From positions 1 through 64,000 of the forward strand of contig NZ_JFBD01000056.1 of the NCBI RefSeq assembly GCF_000709085.1: a stretch of 64,000 bases of DNA, given 5' to 3'. This DNA comes from Virgibacillus alimentarius. Its GTDB lineage: Bacteria; Bacillota; Bacilli; Bacillales; Amphibacillaceae. This document shows positions 54,395-63,733 of the stretch, in pieces. The position numbers were made by a program, and so were the translations under genes. The notes beneath the pieces are model-generated. The model was given only the letters and a program-made list of their open reading frames with translations, did not search any database and had not been told where the DNA came from. Within the stretch, counting starts at the first letter, position 1, and every line of letters starts with the position of its first letter.

Positions 54395-54792
54395 TAAAAA
54401 ACCTCCCTTTTGTTATTTGATACATTAATACTATATGAGAAGGATTAATTAATGGTTGTATAATAGTCTAATTCTAGTAAATATGAGCAAGTTATCCATG
54501 TACATATATAAAAATGATGTGAATGTATTGAGCAATAAGCCAAAACAAAGCTGTAATAATCGCATAATTTATATAATAAATCTAAACAAGTCTTGTAATA
54601 GATTGATACAACTCATGATAACTCTGCTAGGGAAGCTAACTGATCACTAGTTTCCCTTCAATAAGACACCTTTACTTTCATTGCTTCCATAATGAAGAAA
54701 AGAAGCACGCCATAAACCATGAAATAGGTACGGCGTGTTTTGTCATTTCCCGGGAAATATCGACACCATGTTTTATGCTTTTTTAGATGTAT
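54395..54792. other. Intergenic region with hairpin and 14-bp palindrome
   Basis: No convincing gene. A 64-codon open frame at 54456-54650 has poor codon usage, no ribosome site and no recognisable features. A terminator-like hairpin (CACGCC/GGCGTG) lies at about 54708-54740. The perfect palindrome ATTTCCCGGGAAAT is at 54745-54758, flanked by TGTC and GACA. Confidence 0.4.
54708..54742 (-). terminator. Probable terminator of the YusW-type gene
   Basis: On the minus strand CACGCC and GGCGTG pair with an inner CC/GG pairing, followed by CTTCTTTTCTT. It lies about 50 bp behind the lipoprotein gene. Confidence 0.6.
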
Positions 54793-55338
54793 TTATACTT
54801 TGTCTTCAAATTCGACATTTTTTCCGTTTTCAAAGGATATTTCTAGTTCAAATTTTTGATAATCAGGGTCTAAATCGAAAGCTTTTAGAGCTTCTTTAAT
54901 AGCATTATTTTTGTTTGTATTTTGATCAATCATAAGCTTTTTCAATCTAGGGAAGATTTTATTGAAGGCTTCCTCTCCGCTTGATTGTAAACCGTTTACA
55001 TCGTCTTCTAAGTCTGCTTCCATTCCATTGGCTTCTTGTTCGATACTTGCTTCGTACTCTTTATCGCCTTCATATTCAACGCTTAGTTCAAAGCGTGTAT
55101 AAGCTAATTCATCCATTTTTTGTTTCATATCATCAGGGGATGTGGCGTCCAAATTTTCATTATTGGCAGTGCCATTGTTCTCATAATTCATATCATCTGC
55201 ATTATCATCATTATCCACGGCTCCTTCGTTTTTTTGATTCGTATTAGCATTTTCTTCAGTTGGATCCCCTTGTGTACCGCAGGCTATCAAAGTTAAAGAG
55301 AGTATAAGCATTGTTATAAGTAGTGAATTTTTCCTCAT
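54793..55338 (-). CDS. YusW-like lipoprotein
   Basis: A 181-residue lipoprotein. The signal peptide MRKNSLLITMLILSLTLIAC ends in a lipobox LIAC, and a 50-residue acidic Asn/Asp/Glu linker follows. The C-terminal half has the YusW pattern: YTRFELSVEYEGDKEYEASIEQ, DLEDDVNG, SGEEAFNKIFPRLKKL and FDLDPDYQKFELEISFENGK. The protein would be anchored to the outer face of the membrane. Function unknown. AGGAGG precedes the ATG at about 8 nt. Monocistronic. Confidence 0.82.
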   Translation of the reverse strand: MRKNSLLITMLILSLTLIACGTQGDPTEENANTNQKNEGAVDNDDNADDMNYENNGTANNENLDATSPDDMKQKMDELAYTRFELSVEYEGDKEYEASIEQEANGMEADLEDDVNGLQSSGEEAFNKIFPRLKKLMIDQNTNKNNAIKEALKAFDLDPDYQKFELEISFENGKNVEFEDKV

Positions 55339-55464
55339 GTTATTTTAACCTCCTCAAAAGTTTGTTGTTAATAATTTGTCCATCTTTCAGGAAACTAAAC
55401 GAAAGAAGAAGTTTTATTGATCATACGTTTGATTAACGAATCTCGTAATTAATGCATAAATCAA

Positions 55465-55505
55465 AAATAGGAACAAACCTATAATAAGTCTGCTCCTATT
55501 TTTTG
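55465..55505. terminator. Terminator between yusW-type gene region and lipA
   Basis: AAAAATAGGA and TCCTATTTTT pair around a loop of about 20 nt, giving T-runs on either strand. It lies 12 bp after the lipA stop and would end the lip unit on the minus strand. Confidence 0.78.
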
Positions 55506-55516
55506 TTAGGAAATTT

Positions 55517-56461
55517 TTAAAATGTGAAATCTACTGTTTTATTTTCTTGATTTTCGTAGCCCTTCATATATTTAATTCTGCGTTGAGCAGATGCTTGGTT
55601 AACTTGCTCATCAGCGTGATAGGAAGATCTTACTAGTGGACCAGCCTCACAGTGACGGAACCCTTTTTCTAAAGCAATCTTTTTCAGTTCAGCAAATTCA
55701 TCAGGATGATAATAACGCTCTACATTTAAATGCTTTTTTGTAGGTTGCAAGTATTGGCCAATCGTCATGATATCAACGTCATGTGCTAATAAATCATCCA
55801 TTGCTTGAACAATTTCCTCTTTTTCTTCACCTAGTCCAACCATGATGCTTGATTTTGTTGGTGTATTTGGTGCAATCTCTTTTACGCGCTGCAGGAGAGT
55901 TAATGATCTGTCATACATTGCCCGAGCCCGAACGCGTTTTGTCAGTCTTCTAACGGTTTCAATGTTGTGATTAAAGATGTCTGGTTCACTGTCCATTAAT
56001 GTGTGTAAGCTTTCATAGTCGCCTTTCATATCAGAAGGCAAGATTTCAATGGTACATCCAGGATTTTTTCGGCGGATTGCGCGAACAGTTTCTGCGAAAA
56101 CAGCTGCTCCACCATCATTTAAGTCATCCCTAGCAACGGCCGTAACAACAACGTGCTTCAATCCCATTATTTCTACAGAGTCTGCTACACGTTCAGGTTC
56201 TCCCCAATCAAGTTCGTTCGGAAGTCCGGTTTTTACTGCACAGAATCTGCAGCCACGTGTACACGTATCTCCTAAAATCATGAAAGTTGCCGTTTTGCGC
56301 TCACTCCAGCATTCATGGATGTTTGGGCATCTTGCTTCCTCACATACCGTGTTTAATTTTTTGTCGCGCATTAATTTCTTTAACCCAGTATATGATTTGT
56401 TTGTATTTAATTTTATTTTAAGCCATTCCGGTTTGCGTATGTATTCTTCCTGCTTTGACAT
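55517..56461 (-). CDS. lipA: Lipoyl synthase
   Basis: A 314-residue radical SAM enzyme that inserts two sulfurs into octanoyl groups on lipoyl domains. The auxiliary cluster ligands are in [12 protein letters not shown] near residue 40, and the SAM-cluster motif is [14 protein letters not shown] near residue 70; the C-terminal serine that ligates the auxiliary cluster is in [19 protein letters not shown] lies about 13 nt before the ATG. It lies 40 bp downstream of lipM on the same strand, so the octanoyl transfer and sulfur insertion steps form one unit. Confidence 0.96.
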   Translation of the reverse strand: MSKQEEYIRKPEWLKIKLNTNKSYTGLKKLMRDKKLNTVCEEARCPNIHECWSERKTATFMILGDTCTRGCRFCAVKTGLPNELDWGEPERVADSVEIMGLKHVVVTAVARDDLNDGGAAVFAETVRAIRRKNPGCTIEILPSDMKGDYESLHTLMDSEPDIFNHNIETVRRLTKRVRARAMYDRSLTLLQRVKEIAPNTPTKSSIMVGLGEEKEEIVQAMDDLLAHDVDIMTIGQYLQPTKKHLNVERYYHPDEFAELKKIALEKGFRHCEAGPLVRSSYHADEQVNQASAQRRIKYMKGYENQENKTVDFTF

Positions 56462-56501
56462 TTTATATATACACTCCTTTAATAGTAAGATAGTAAAAAT
56501 T

Positions 56502-57317
56502 TTATGTTAATATATCAGCTGTATACTTTTCTTTTGCTAATTGAAGAACTTCTTCCCATTTGGATTCAGACAATGTAAATGGCTTTAGTTTAATATCTAG
56601 CCCTGTTTGAAACCCTTTAAAGAAGGATTCTTTCAACATGTCATACGTATGCTTTTTATTTGTGATCTGATTGATAGCAATCGCCTTTTTGGAAAATGAA
56701 GCCCGTTTGCGATTTTTGACTTTTTCAGATGGAAAAAGAAATAAATCAAATAACATGTTTTCATCAATACTCATCGGGATTGATCCATGTTGTAGCAATA
56801 CACCTTTTTTCCGTGTTTGCGCATTGCCGGATATTTTTTTCCCATCAATAATCATTTCATAATATGCCGGTTTTTCAAAACAGACAGCAGTTCTATCTTT
56901 TAGGGACTCCTTATCTGGATATGCATATTCCGCGTGAATACCTAAGTTCTTATAACCTTCTAGAATGCCTTTGGTTAAGATATAATAGGCCTCACGAACT
57001 GATTTAGGAATGGACGGATGATTTTCGCTAACAACTAGGCTATATGTTAATTCATCATCATGCAAAACAGCGCTGCCGCCAGTTAAGCGACGCACAAATT
57101 GGCAGCTGTGCCGCTCTATTGCAGAGAAATCAATGGTCTTTTCTATTTTTTGAAAGTGCCCGACAGAAAGACTGGGAGCTGACCATCCATAAAAACGTAA
57201 TGTAGGAGGGATTTCCCCATTGCTATGCCAATTTAATAAAGATTCATCCAGTGCCATATTTACAGAAGCATCGAGGTGCCCTGTATCAATAAATCCCCAC
57301 TCTTCTTTTTCAAAAAT
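56502..57317 (-). CDS. lipM: Octanoyltransferase LipM, probable ATT start
   Basis: A cofactor transferase-fold enzyme that moves octanoyl from acyl carrier protein to GcvH, the first step of Bacillus lipoate synthesis. It aligns by memory with B. subtilis LipM over its length: [48 protein letters not shown], the catalytic Cys in [12 protein letters not shown], and [18 protein letters not shown]. The frame opens with GTG 57324-57326, but that codon overlaps the AGGAGG site. An ATT at 57315-57317 is 8 nt behind GGAGG and gives an N-terminus FEKEEWGF that matches LipM lengths (271 residues). Confidence 0.88.
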   Translation of the reverse strand: MFEKEEWGFIDTGHLDASVNMALDESLLNWHSNGEIPPTLRFYGWSAPSLSVGHFQKIEKTIDFSAIERHSCQFVRRLTGGSAVLHDDELTYSLVVSENHPSIPKSVREAYYILTKGILEGYKNLGIHAEYAYPDKESLKDRTAVCFEKPAYYEMIIDGKKISGNAQTRKKGVLLQHGSIPMSIDENMLFDLFLFPSEKVKNRKRASFSKKAIAINQITNKKHTYDMLKESFFKGFQTGLDIKLKPFTLSESKWEEVLQLAKEKYTADILT

Positions 57318-57568
57318 AAGCTCCACCTCCTATGTATTTTAACTGCCTTTTATAGACGATTAAAAGGTAACAGACTATTCCTTATTTTAACATAGACGGC
57401 ATGCTTTTTGTTATTAATTTCAGCTTTTCTATTATAGTACAGTCCATGCTTTGCGTGATTTATTCCTCATATTAACGGTCCGGAAAAATCATGGGAAGGA
57501 GGATGCAAGGAGTTTGCATGAAATCCTAATTTAGTGGGAATGTATAGGTAGAAGAGGAGGTAAAAAAT

Positions 57569-57763
57569 ATGTCTATATTAAATCTAGGCTATATACGTAT
57601 TTTTTTATCTATTATTGTGTTCGTTGTATTGGTTATTATCCTTATTCGCTTTAGGGCAAGCAAAAATCCGGCAAAAGATTCTTTAGATCTATTAAGAGAA
57701 AAATATGAAAGAGGAGAACTGACAAAAGAAGAATATGAAGAAGCACGTAAAATGCGCGAGTGA
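57569..57763 (+). CDS. Small membrane protein with SHOCT domain
   Basis: A 64-residue protein with one N-terminal transmembrane helix (residues about 8-27) and a C-terminal SHOCT motif, DSLDLLREKYERGELTKEEYEEARKMRE. SHOCT is a short oligomerisation motif often attached to membrane or regulatory proteins. AGAGGAGG precedes the ATG at 8 nt. Monocistronic, convergent with the trp operon. Function unknown. Confidence 0.85.
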   Translation: MSILNLGYIRIFLSIIVFVVLVIILIRFRASKNPAKDSLDLLREKYERGELTKEEYEEARKMRE

Positions 57764-57812
57764 TAAATAGGCGATTTATGTATAAACAAAGGTTTCCAGT
57801 TATTGTTATATT

Positions 57813-57849
57813 ACACAAAAGTGCCTTTTAGAAAACAGCACTTTTGTGT
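57813..57849. terminator. Hairpin at the end of the trp operon
   Basis: ACACAAAAGTGC and GCACTTTTGTGT form a perfect 12-bp stem with a 13-nt loop, 17 bp behind the trpA stop. There is no long T-run on the minus side, so it is a weaker terminator or an mRNA-protecting hairpin. Confidence 0.65.
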
Positions 57850-57865
57850 ATGAAATAGTAAAAGA

Positions 57866-58663
57866 CTAATTTACTGATATGTTTTTCTTGCCACTTGCTC
57901 CTTGAATCAGCTCTTTAATCGCTTCTGTCTTTCCGTGATGAAGCAAATCCACAATTTTACTTCCGACAATCACACCGTCACAAGCACTTCCTAATTTCCT
58001 TGCCTGTTCTGCATTGGATACACCAAAGCCTGCCAGGACAGGTAAAGAGGTAAATTCCTTTAATTCCTGTAAATAAGAGTGAACTTCTTTTTCATGTGCC
58101 GATCTGGCTCCTGTTGTCCCTTTAACAGATACCGCATAAAGAAAACCTTCTGTTCGGGCAGCAATATCACGAAGCCGTTCTTTAGGACTTGTTAATGCTG
58201 CAAGACGTATGAAAGCTACTGCATGCTGTTTTAGGAGGTTAGCGAGTAAATCTTCTTCTTCCATTGGCAGATCAGGAATAATTACTCCGCTAACTCCAGC
58301 CTCTTCACAGCTTTTTGCAAATTTTTCAATGCCGTATGCATAAATTGGATTTAAGTAGGTCATAAAAACAATAGGTAATGTTCGTTTCTCCCTGAAGGTT
58401 TGTAATGTTTCAAAAATTCCTGATAAGGTTGTTCCATTTGCAATGGATCGTTGGCCAGCCTCTTGTATTGTAGGACCATCTGCTACTGGGTCAGAAAAGG
58501 GAACACCGAGTTCAACAGCTGCAGCTCCTGATTCTTGAAGAAAATTTAGCCGTTCTTCTAATTTATTTAAACCTCCGTCTCCAGCCATGATATAGGGTAC
58601 AAATATTTTTTCTCCCGCTTTACGTTTGTCTGCTAACGCTTTGTCTAACATTTGTTTACTCAT
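57866..58663 (-). CDS. trpA: Tryptophan synthase alpha subunit
   Basis: A 265-residue TIM-barrel subunit that releases indole from indoleglycerol phosphate. Catalytic Glu is in AAVELGVPFSDPVADGPTIQ and Asp in GVSGVIIPDLPMEEE; the phosphate loop is FGVSNAEQ and GVIVGSKIV. GGAGGGG lies before the ATG, which directly follows the trpB stop. It is the last gene of trpEDCFBA. In the complex, indole passes through a channel to TrpB. Confidence 0.96.
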   Translation of the reverse strand: MSKQMLDKALADKRKAGEKIFVPYIMAGDGGLNKLEERLNFLQESGAAAVELGVPFSDPVADGPTIQEAGQRSIANGTTLSGIFETLQTFREKRTLPIVFMTYLNPIYAYGIEKFAKSCEEAGVSGVIIPDLPMEEEDLLANLLKQHAVAFIRLAALTSPKERLRDIAARTEGFLYAVSVKGTTGARSAHEKEVHSYLQELKEFTSLPVLAGFGVSNAEQARKLGSACDGVIVGSKIVDLLHHGKTEAIKELIQGASGKKNISVN

Positions 58664-59860
58664 TTATTTCCCCTCCAATGCATCTTTAACTTGTTCGACA
58701 TCTTTATCGCCACGACCAGATAAACAGATCACGATAGACTGATTGTCATCCATTTGTTTTGCCAGTTTCATTGTATAGGCTACAGCATGTGCGCTTTCCA
58801 AAGCTGGAATGATCCCCTCCACATGGGATAAATATTGGAAGGCTTCAAGTGCTTCCTCATCCGTAATAGAATCATAGGTAACACGTTTCATCTCGTGTAA
58901 ATGGCTGTGTTCAGGACCAACACCAGGGTAGTCAAGACCGGCTGAAATGGAATATGCTTCTTGAATTTGTCCATGGTCATTCTGTAATAAATAGGTCATA
59001 GTGCCGTGTAAGACTCCCACAGACCCATCCGTTAACGTTGCTGCATGTTTTGCTGACTCGATTCCGTTGCCTCCAGCTTCAACTCCGTAAAGTTTGACAT
59101 TCTCATCTTGGATAAACGGGTAAAACATCCCCAAGGCGTTACTGCCACCTCCTACACAAGCAACAACCGCATCTGGCAGGGAACCTGTTTTTTCTTTATG
59201 CTGTTGTTTTGTTTCTTCGCCGATAACTGATTGGAAATCGCGAACAATTTTCGGAAATGGGTGAGGTCCGACAACTGATCCCAGTATATAATGGGTGTCA
59301 GAAACATGACTAACCCAATAACGTAATGCTTCGTTAACAGCATCCTTTAGTGTCCCGCTTCCTTGTGATACACTTTCAACTTTTGCTCCTAGAAGTTCCA
59401 TGCGAAATACGTTTAACTTTTGTCTGCGCATATCTTCTTCTCCCATAAATACAATGCATTCAAGACCAAGAAGAGCACATACTGTTGCAGTAGCTACACC
59501 ATGTTGACCTGCACCTGTTTCAGCAACAACTTTTTTCTTTCCCATTCTTTTTGCTAACAAGGACTGACCGATTGTATTATTAATTTTGTGGGCTCCCGTA
59601 TGGTTCAGGTCTTCTCGTTTTAAATAAATTTTTGGGCCATCTAACTTTTTAGATAAATTTTCTGCGTAATATAGTGGTGTTTCACGTCCTATATAATCTT
59701 TCAGATAATAATTTAGTTCTTCTATAAAAGCTCGATCTTGCATCGCGTCTTCATATGCCTTATCGAGTTCAAGCAATGCAGGCATTAATAGCTCGGGAAC
59801 AAATCTACCTCCGTAATTTCCGTATTTTCCTTCCTTGTCTGGCATTGTATATGTCAACAT
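58664..59860 (-). CDS. trpB: Tryptophan synthase beta subunit
   Basis: A 398-residue PLP enzyme that joins indole and serine to tryptophan. The PLP lysine is in [18 protein letters not shown] near residue 85; the catalytic Glu is in [25 protein letters not shown] binds the PLP phosphate; and [10 protein letters not shown] is conserved. The start is set at 59858-59860, with AAAGG 9 nt upstream; an ATG at 59867-59869 lies within that site. The spacing to trpF is 1 bp. Confidence 0.96.
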   Translation of the reverse strand: MLTYTMPDKEGKYGNYGGRFVPELLMPALLELDKAYEDAMQDRAFIEELNYYLKDYIGRETPLYYAENLSKKLDGPKIYLKREDLNHTGAHKINNTIGQSLLAKRMGKKKVVAETGAGQHGVATATVCALLGLECIVFMGEEDMRRQKLNVFRMELLGAKVESVSQGSGTLKDAVNEALRYWVSHVSDTHYILGSVVGPHPFPKIVRDFQSVIGEETKQQHKEKTGSLPDAVVACVGGGSNALGMFYPFIQDENVKLYGVEAGGNGIESAKHAATLTDGSVGVLHGTMTYLLQNDHGQIQEAYSISAGLDYPGVGPEHSHLHEMKRVTYDSITDEEALEAFQYLSHVEGIIPALESAHAVAYTMKLAKQMDDNQSIVICLSGRGDKDVEQVKDALEGK

Positions 59861-59861
59861 T

Positions 59862-60470
59862 CTAATCATCCTTTCTTTTAGCTTTTGTAATGAATTGCTC
59901 CATTTTCTCTAAGTCTTTTTCGCCATTTGTTTCAACGCCGCTTGAGACGTCTACTCCAGCAGCATTTGTTATCGCTATCGCTTCTTGTACATTTTCTTTG
60001 GAAAGTCCTCCGGCTATCATCACTTTATCTGGTTGTATTTTTGTTTCTTTTACTAAATTCCAGTTAAATGTCACTCCGTTTCCACCGCGATATGCACTAG
60101 CAGGGCTATCTAATAGATAGTAATCACAGGGGTAAGATGGAATGAATCCAGTTTCCTCCTTTTGTATTGAAAAAGCTTTAATCACTGGATAGGGAAGCCG
60201 TGCAGCCAGTTCAGCAGGCTCATCTCCATGGAGCTGAATGACATCTAAGTCAACTTTTCCAGCAATTTTTAAAATGTTTTCCCTTGTTTCATTCACAAAC
60301 ACGCCTACTTTTTTCACCTTGGGCGGAAGGGTAGCTGCAATTCGAGCGGCATTCTCTGGACTAATCTTCCGTTTGCTTGCCGCGAATACAAATCCAATAA
60401 AATCTGCACCAGATTTACATGCATGACGCGCAGCTTCCTCTGTTGTTATACCGCATATTTTAACGAGCAT
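59862..60470 (-). CDS. trpF: Phosphoribosylanthranilate isomerase
   Basis: A 202-residue TIM-barrel enzyme for the third tryptophan step. The catalytic cysteine is in [15 protein letters not shown] at the N-terminus and the catalytic Asp in [37 protein letters not shown] and [15 protein letters not shown] are the C-terminal phosphate-binding signatures. It overlaps trpC by 11 bp and has no site of its own outside trpC, indicating translational coupling. Confidence 0.95.
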   Translation of the reverse strand: MLVKICGITTEEAARHACKSGADFIGFVFAASKRKISPENAARIAATLPPKVKKVGVFVNETRENILKIAGKVDLDVIQLHGDEPAELAARLPYPVIKAFSIQKEETGFIPSYPCDYYLLDSPASAYRGGNGVTFNWNLVKETKIQPDKVMIAGGLSKENVQEAIAITNAAGVDVSSGVETNGEKDLEKMEQFITKAKRKDD

Positions 60471-61257
60471 TGTTCACATTTCCTTCTTTTACTTGAATTT
60501 GTAAATCGGAAAACGTTTTTGATAAATTTTCGGATCGCATCAATGTTTCGCCGACAAGAATACCGTTTGCGCCATGTTCGGCAACTTCGTAAACGTCCTC
60601 TTTTGTTGCAATTCCACTTTCACTAATAAGAATGGTTTTTGGGTTTTCCACCATCGAAGTGAGCTTTTTTGTTACTGTTAGATCAACAGTAAACGTTTTT
60701 AAATCTCGATTATTAATACCAATAATCGGTGCTCCAAGATGAATTGCGCGCTCCATTTCATGCTCATTGTGTACTTCACAAAGCACCTCCAGATCTAATT
60801 CTGCAGCATAGTTATAGAGGGACTTTAATGAAGATTCCGACAATGCTGCTACGATAAGCAGAATAATCGATGCTCCAGCTGCTTTTGCTTGATCAATCTG
60901 CACTTTATCAATTATAAAATCCTTGCATAATAGGGGAAGGCTGACTGCCTCGCGTACAGCTCGTAAATCATCCATAGAACCATTGAAAAATGTTTTATCT
61001 GTTAAGATAGAAATCGCACCAGCTCCGGAGGACTCATATTTTCGAGCCTGAATAACAGGATCCACCTTCGAATTAATCGCACCTTTGGAAGGGGATGCAC
61101 GCTTGATTTCGGCAATGATATTCATCTGCAGATTACGAGCAAATGTTTCTGAAATTTTTGCTATGTCTTTGTTGAAATTTATTTTATCAAATGTTTGCTT
61201 TCTCAGTAATTCTACTTCCTTTTCTTTTTGCCTTAAAATGTTATCTAAAATAGTCAT
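60460..61257 (-). CDS. trpC: Indole-3-glycerol phosphate synthase
   Basis: A 265-residue TIM-barrel enzyme that closes the indole ring. Catalytic lysines are in IIAEIKRASPSKGAI near residue 50 and LLCKDFIIDKVQI near residue 110; Glu and Asn residues are in EVHNEHEMERAI and IGINNRDLKTFTVD; the phosphate loop is ISESGIATKEDV and GILVGETLMRS. Its 3' end overlaps trpF; it starts 6 bp behind trpD. Confidence 0.96.
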   Translation of the reverse strand: MTILDNILRQKEKEVELLRKQTFDKINFNKDIAKISETFARNLQMNIIAEIKRASPSKGAINSKVDPVIQARKYESSGAGAISILTDKTFFNGSMDDLRAVREAVSLPLLCKDFIIDKVQIDQAKAAGASIILLIVAALSESSLKSLYNYAAELDLEVLCEVHNEHEMERAIHLGAPIIGINNRDLKTFTVDLTVTKKLTSMVENPKTILISESGIATKEDVYEVAEHGANGILVGETLMRSENLSKTFSDLQIQVKEGNVNNAR

Positions 61258-61263
61258 ATTCCA

Positions 61264-62283
61264 TCACCCCACTAGGATTTTTTTGCTATAGTCCGCTAAT
61301 CGATGTAGTTTTTCAAGCGCTGCACCACTTGCGATGCTTTCTCTAGCCATGTCAATCCCACTTTTCATCGTTTGAGCGATGCCATTTGCATATAACCCAA
61401 GGCCAGCATTTAAAAGAACTGTATCATAATAGGGACCAGGTTTTCCGTTTAAAACACGCAACAATATGTCAGCATTTTCTTCGGCATTGCCACCCCTTAT
61501 TTTTTCGTTAGGGTAGACTGGCAAATCGAGTTCTGACGGATGGATGGTAAAATTCGTGACTTTTCCTTCGTTTAGTAAGGAAAGATGGTTTTCACCAGCT
61601 AGAGAGGCTTCATCCATATATCCAGCTCCATTAATTGCAATTGCTCTTCGTCGTCCTAATCGATGCATGGTTTCAGCGATCATAGGAAGCATATCCCGTC
61701 GATAAACCCCAACAAATTGTGTATCCAATGTGACCGGATTCGTAAGGGGACCAATAAGATTAAAAACGGTTGGAATCCGTAGGTCTTGTCGCACTTTCAT
61801 AAAACGTTTCATCCCTTGATGAATATTTGGGGCATACAAGAAGGCGATGTTATTTTCGTGTAAAATTTCTTCCATTTGTTCTTTTTGAAACGTTAATGAA
61901 ATGCCTAAATGTTCTAGTACATCCGCACTTCCAGTCTTGCTGGAAATACTGCGATTTCCGTGTTTGGCAACTGTTACTCCTGCACCAGCAATAACAAAGG
62001 CAGCAGTTGTACTAATATTAAAACTATAGGAACCATCTCCTCCTGTTCCACAATTATCCATCACATTTGTTAATCGATTTGACTTTTGACTTGATTCGGA
62101 ACGGATGATCTCAGCTAATCCAGCGATTTCCTCTGGCGTTTCTCCTTTTGCCCGTAAAGCAATTAGAAATGCTGCTAATTCGCTATCAGATATCTGTTCA
62201 TTAAAACAGCTTTTTGCTGCCTCTTTCATTTCTTCTATACGAAGGTTTTCTTGATTGATCACTTTTTCCAAAAATTTCCTCAT
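61264..62283 (-). CDS. trpD: Anthranilate phosphoribosyltransferase
   Basis: A 339-residue enzyme that attaches phosphoribosyl pyrophosphate to anthranilate. PRPP is bound by MDNCGTGGDGSYSFNIST and the metal by DVLEH further on; KHGNRSISSKTGSADVLEHLG and NLIGPLTNPV are family hallmarks. It is the second trp gene, 24 bp behind trpE. Length and motifs are normal. Confidence 0.96.
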   Translation of the reverse strand: MRKFLEKVINQENLRIEEMKEAAKSCFNEQISDSELAAFLIALRAKGETPEEIAGLAEIIRSESSQKSNRLTNVMDNCGTGGDGSYSFNISTTAAFVIAGAGVTVAKHGNRSISSKTGSADVLEHLGISLTFQKEQMEEILHENNIAFLYAPNIHQGMKRFMKVRQDLRIPTVFNLIGPLTNPVTLDTQFVGVYRRDMLPMIAETMHRLGRRRAIAINGAGYMDEASLAGENHLSLLNEGKVTNFTIHPSELDLPVYPNEKIRGGNAEENADILLRVLNGKPGPYYDTVLLNAGLGLYANGIAQTMKSGIDMARESIASGAALEKLHRLADYSKKILVG

Positions 62284-62307
62284 CCTAATACTCCTTTCCT
62301 ATTTAGC

Positions 62308-63708
62308 TTAGATATAGTGACTTGCTTCAATTAATGACCTGGATTTATGCAATGTTTCTTGATATTCCGCTTCCGGTTTAGAGTCGGCCACAATTCCTGC
62401 GCCAACTTGAAGGTATGCATTTTTTTCTTTTATAATGAGTGATCGTATCGTTAGCGTCATATTTAAATCGTAATTAAAGCCAATATATCCAATTCCTCCT
62501 CCATAGACACCACGTTTTTTATCTTCTAATCCGTTAATGATCTGCATCGCCTTGAGTTTTGGTGCACCAGATACTGTTCCAGCTGGTAAGCAAGCAATAA
62601 GCGCATCAATACTTGTTAGATTATGCTTTAAGACGCCGCGAACTTCAGAGACCATGTGCATAACGTGTTGATATTTTTCAATAGCCGTGTAGGTGGGAGT
62701 GGAAATAGTGCTTTTTTCACAAATGCGGCTAAGATCATATTTGCTTAGGTCGACAAGCATATCATGCTCCGATCTTTCTTTTTTATCTGAGAGAAGATCT
62801 TTTGTGTTTGCTTCATCTTCAAGTGTTGTTTTCCCGCGGGGACGTGTTCCCGCTATTGGATTCGTGATAATTGTTGAACCGCTCGTTTGAACCAAACTTT
62901 CCGGAGATGCACCTAAAACGATATAATCATGAAAATCAATATAGAACATGTATGGTGATGGATTAGCTCTTCTAAGCTTGCGGTAAAACGTAAATGGATC
63001 TCCGTTTGTTTTTGCTTTCATTCGCTGTGATAGAACAACTTGTAATACTTCATTGTCTTGAATATATTTTTTTGCTTTTTTAACATTATCGATAAATCGT
63101 TGTTTTTCCATCTCAGGTTCAAATACCATATTTTCTTCCTTGGTTATGCTTTCGTCTTGTATGGCAGTTAATGCCTTTTTCATCTTGTTTATCCTCTGAT
63201 CTAAAATGTTTTCATCTTGCCGTTCAAGATTCATTGCAATCAGATAAACAGACTCGTTTCTATGGTCAAAGACAATGATGTCTTTATAAAACATTAAATG
63301 AACATCAGGCATATTCAGATCGTCAGGGAGCTCGCATCCCAAATTTTCATAGGAACGGATCGCATCGTAGCCAACAAATCCAATTCCGCCGCCGATGAAA
63401 GGAAAGGGGAGCTCGATATCCATTTTTGGAAAATAAGTTTGTAAGGCAGACAAAGCCGGCTTTTTTTCAATATTTACTGTTCCACGTATATTATTTAGGA
63501 TCGTACTTTCTCCTTTTGTACCGATTATTTCCTGATAAGGATTAGCTCCCATAAATGAATACTTTCCTTTTTGATCATGAGACATGGAGCTTTCTAATAA
63601 AAATTTTTTCCGCCCTTCCAAATTGCTGAAGATCGCAATTGGTGTTAATGTATCAGCATTTTGTTTTACAACTTTATAGGGAAGAGCAGTTTGTGTATTA
63701 ACTTTCAT
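62308..63708 (-). CDS. trpE: Anthranilate synthase component I
   Basis: A 466-residue chorismate-using enzyme. The chorismate-binding domain shows LQVVLSQRMKAKTNGDPFTFYRKLRRANPSPYMFY, SPESLVQTSG, TNPIAGTRPRGKT, and LPAGTVSGAPKLKAMQIINGLE. The inhibitory tryptophan site is suggested by LLESSMSHDQKGKYSFMG near residue 35. The glutamine amidotransferase partner trpG is not in the operon; in Bacillaceae it is shared with folate synthesis (pabA). It is the first gene behind a tRNA-Trp T-box. Confidence 0.96.
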   Translation of the reverse strand: MKVNTQTALPYKVVKQNADTLTPIAIFSNLEGRKKFLLESSMSHDQKGKYSFMGANPYQEIIGTKGESTILNNIRGTVNIEKKPALSALQTYFPKMDIELPFPFIGGGIGFVGYDAIRSYENLGCELPDDLNMPDVHLMFYKDIIVFDHRNESVYLIAMNLERQDENILDQRINKMKKALTAIQDESITKEENMVFEPEMEKQRFIDNVKKAKKYIQDNEVLQVVLSQRMKAKTNGDPFTFYRKLRRANPSPYMFYIDFHDYIVLGASPESLVQTSGSTIITNPIAGTRPRGKTTLEDEANTKDLLSDKKERSEHDMLVDLSKYDLSRICEKSTISTPTYTAIEKYQHVMHMVSEVRGVLKHNLTSIDALIACLPAGTVSGAPKLKAMQIINGLEDKKRGVYGGGIGYIGFNYDLNMTLTIRSLIIKEKNAYLQVGAGIVADSKPEAEYQETLHKSRSLIEASHYI

Positions 63709-63733
63709 CGTTTTAGCCTCCTCATCAATAAAT

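Noticed and set aside
54456-54650. 64-codon open frame in the intergenic region
   Set aside because: No ribosome site, Asn/Lys/Ile-rich composition as expected from AT-rich noncoding DNA, no recognisable domain.
57866-63708. TRAP binding array or missing trp genes
   Set aside because: No GAG/TAG triplet series was seen in the leader, and the absence of trpG is normal for Bacillaceae.
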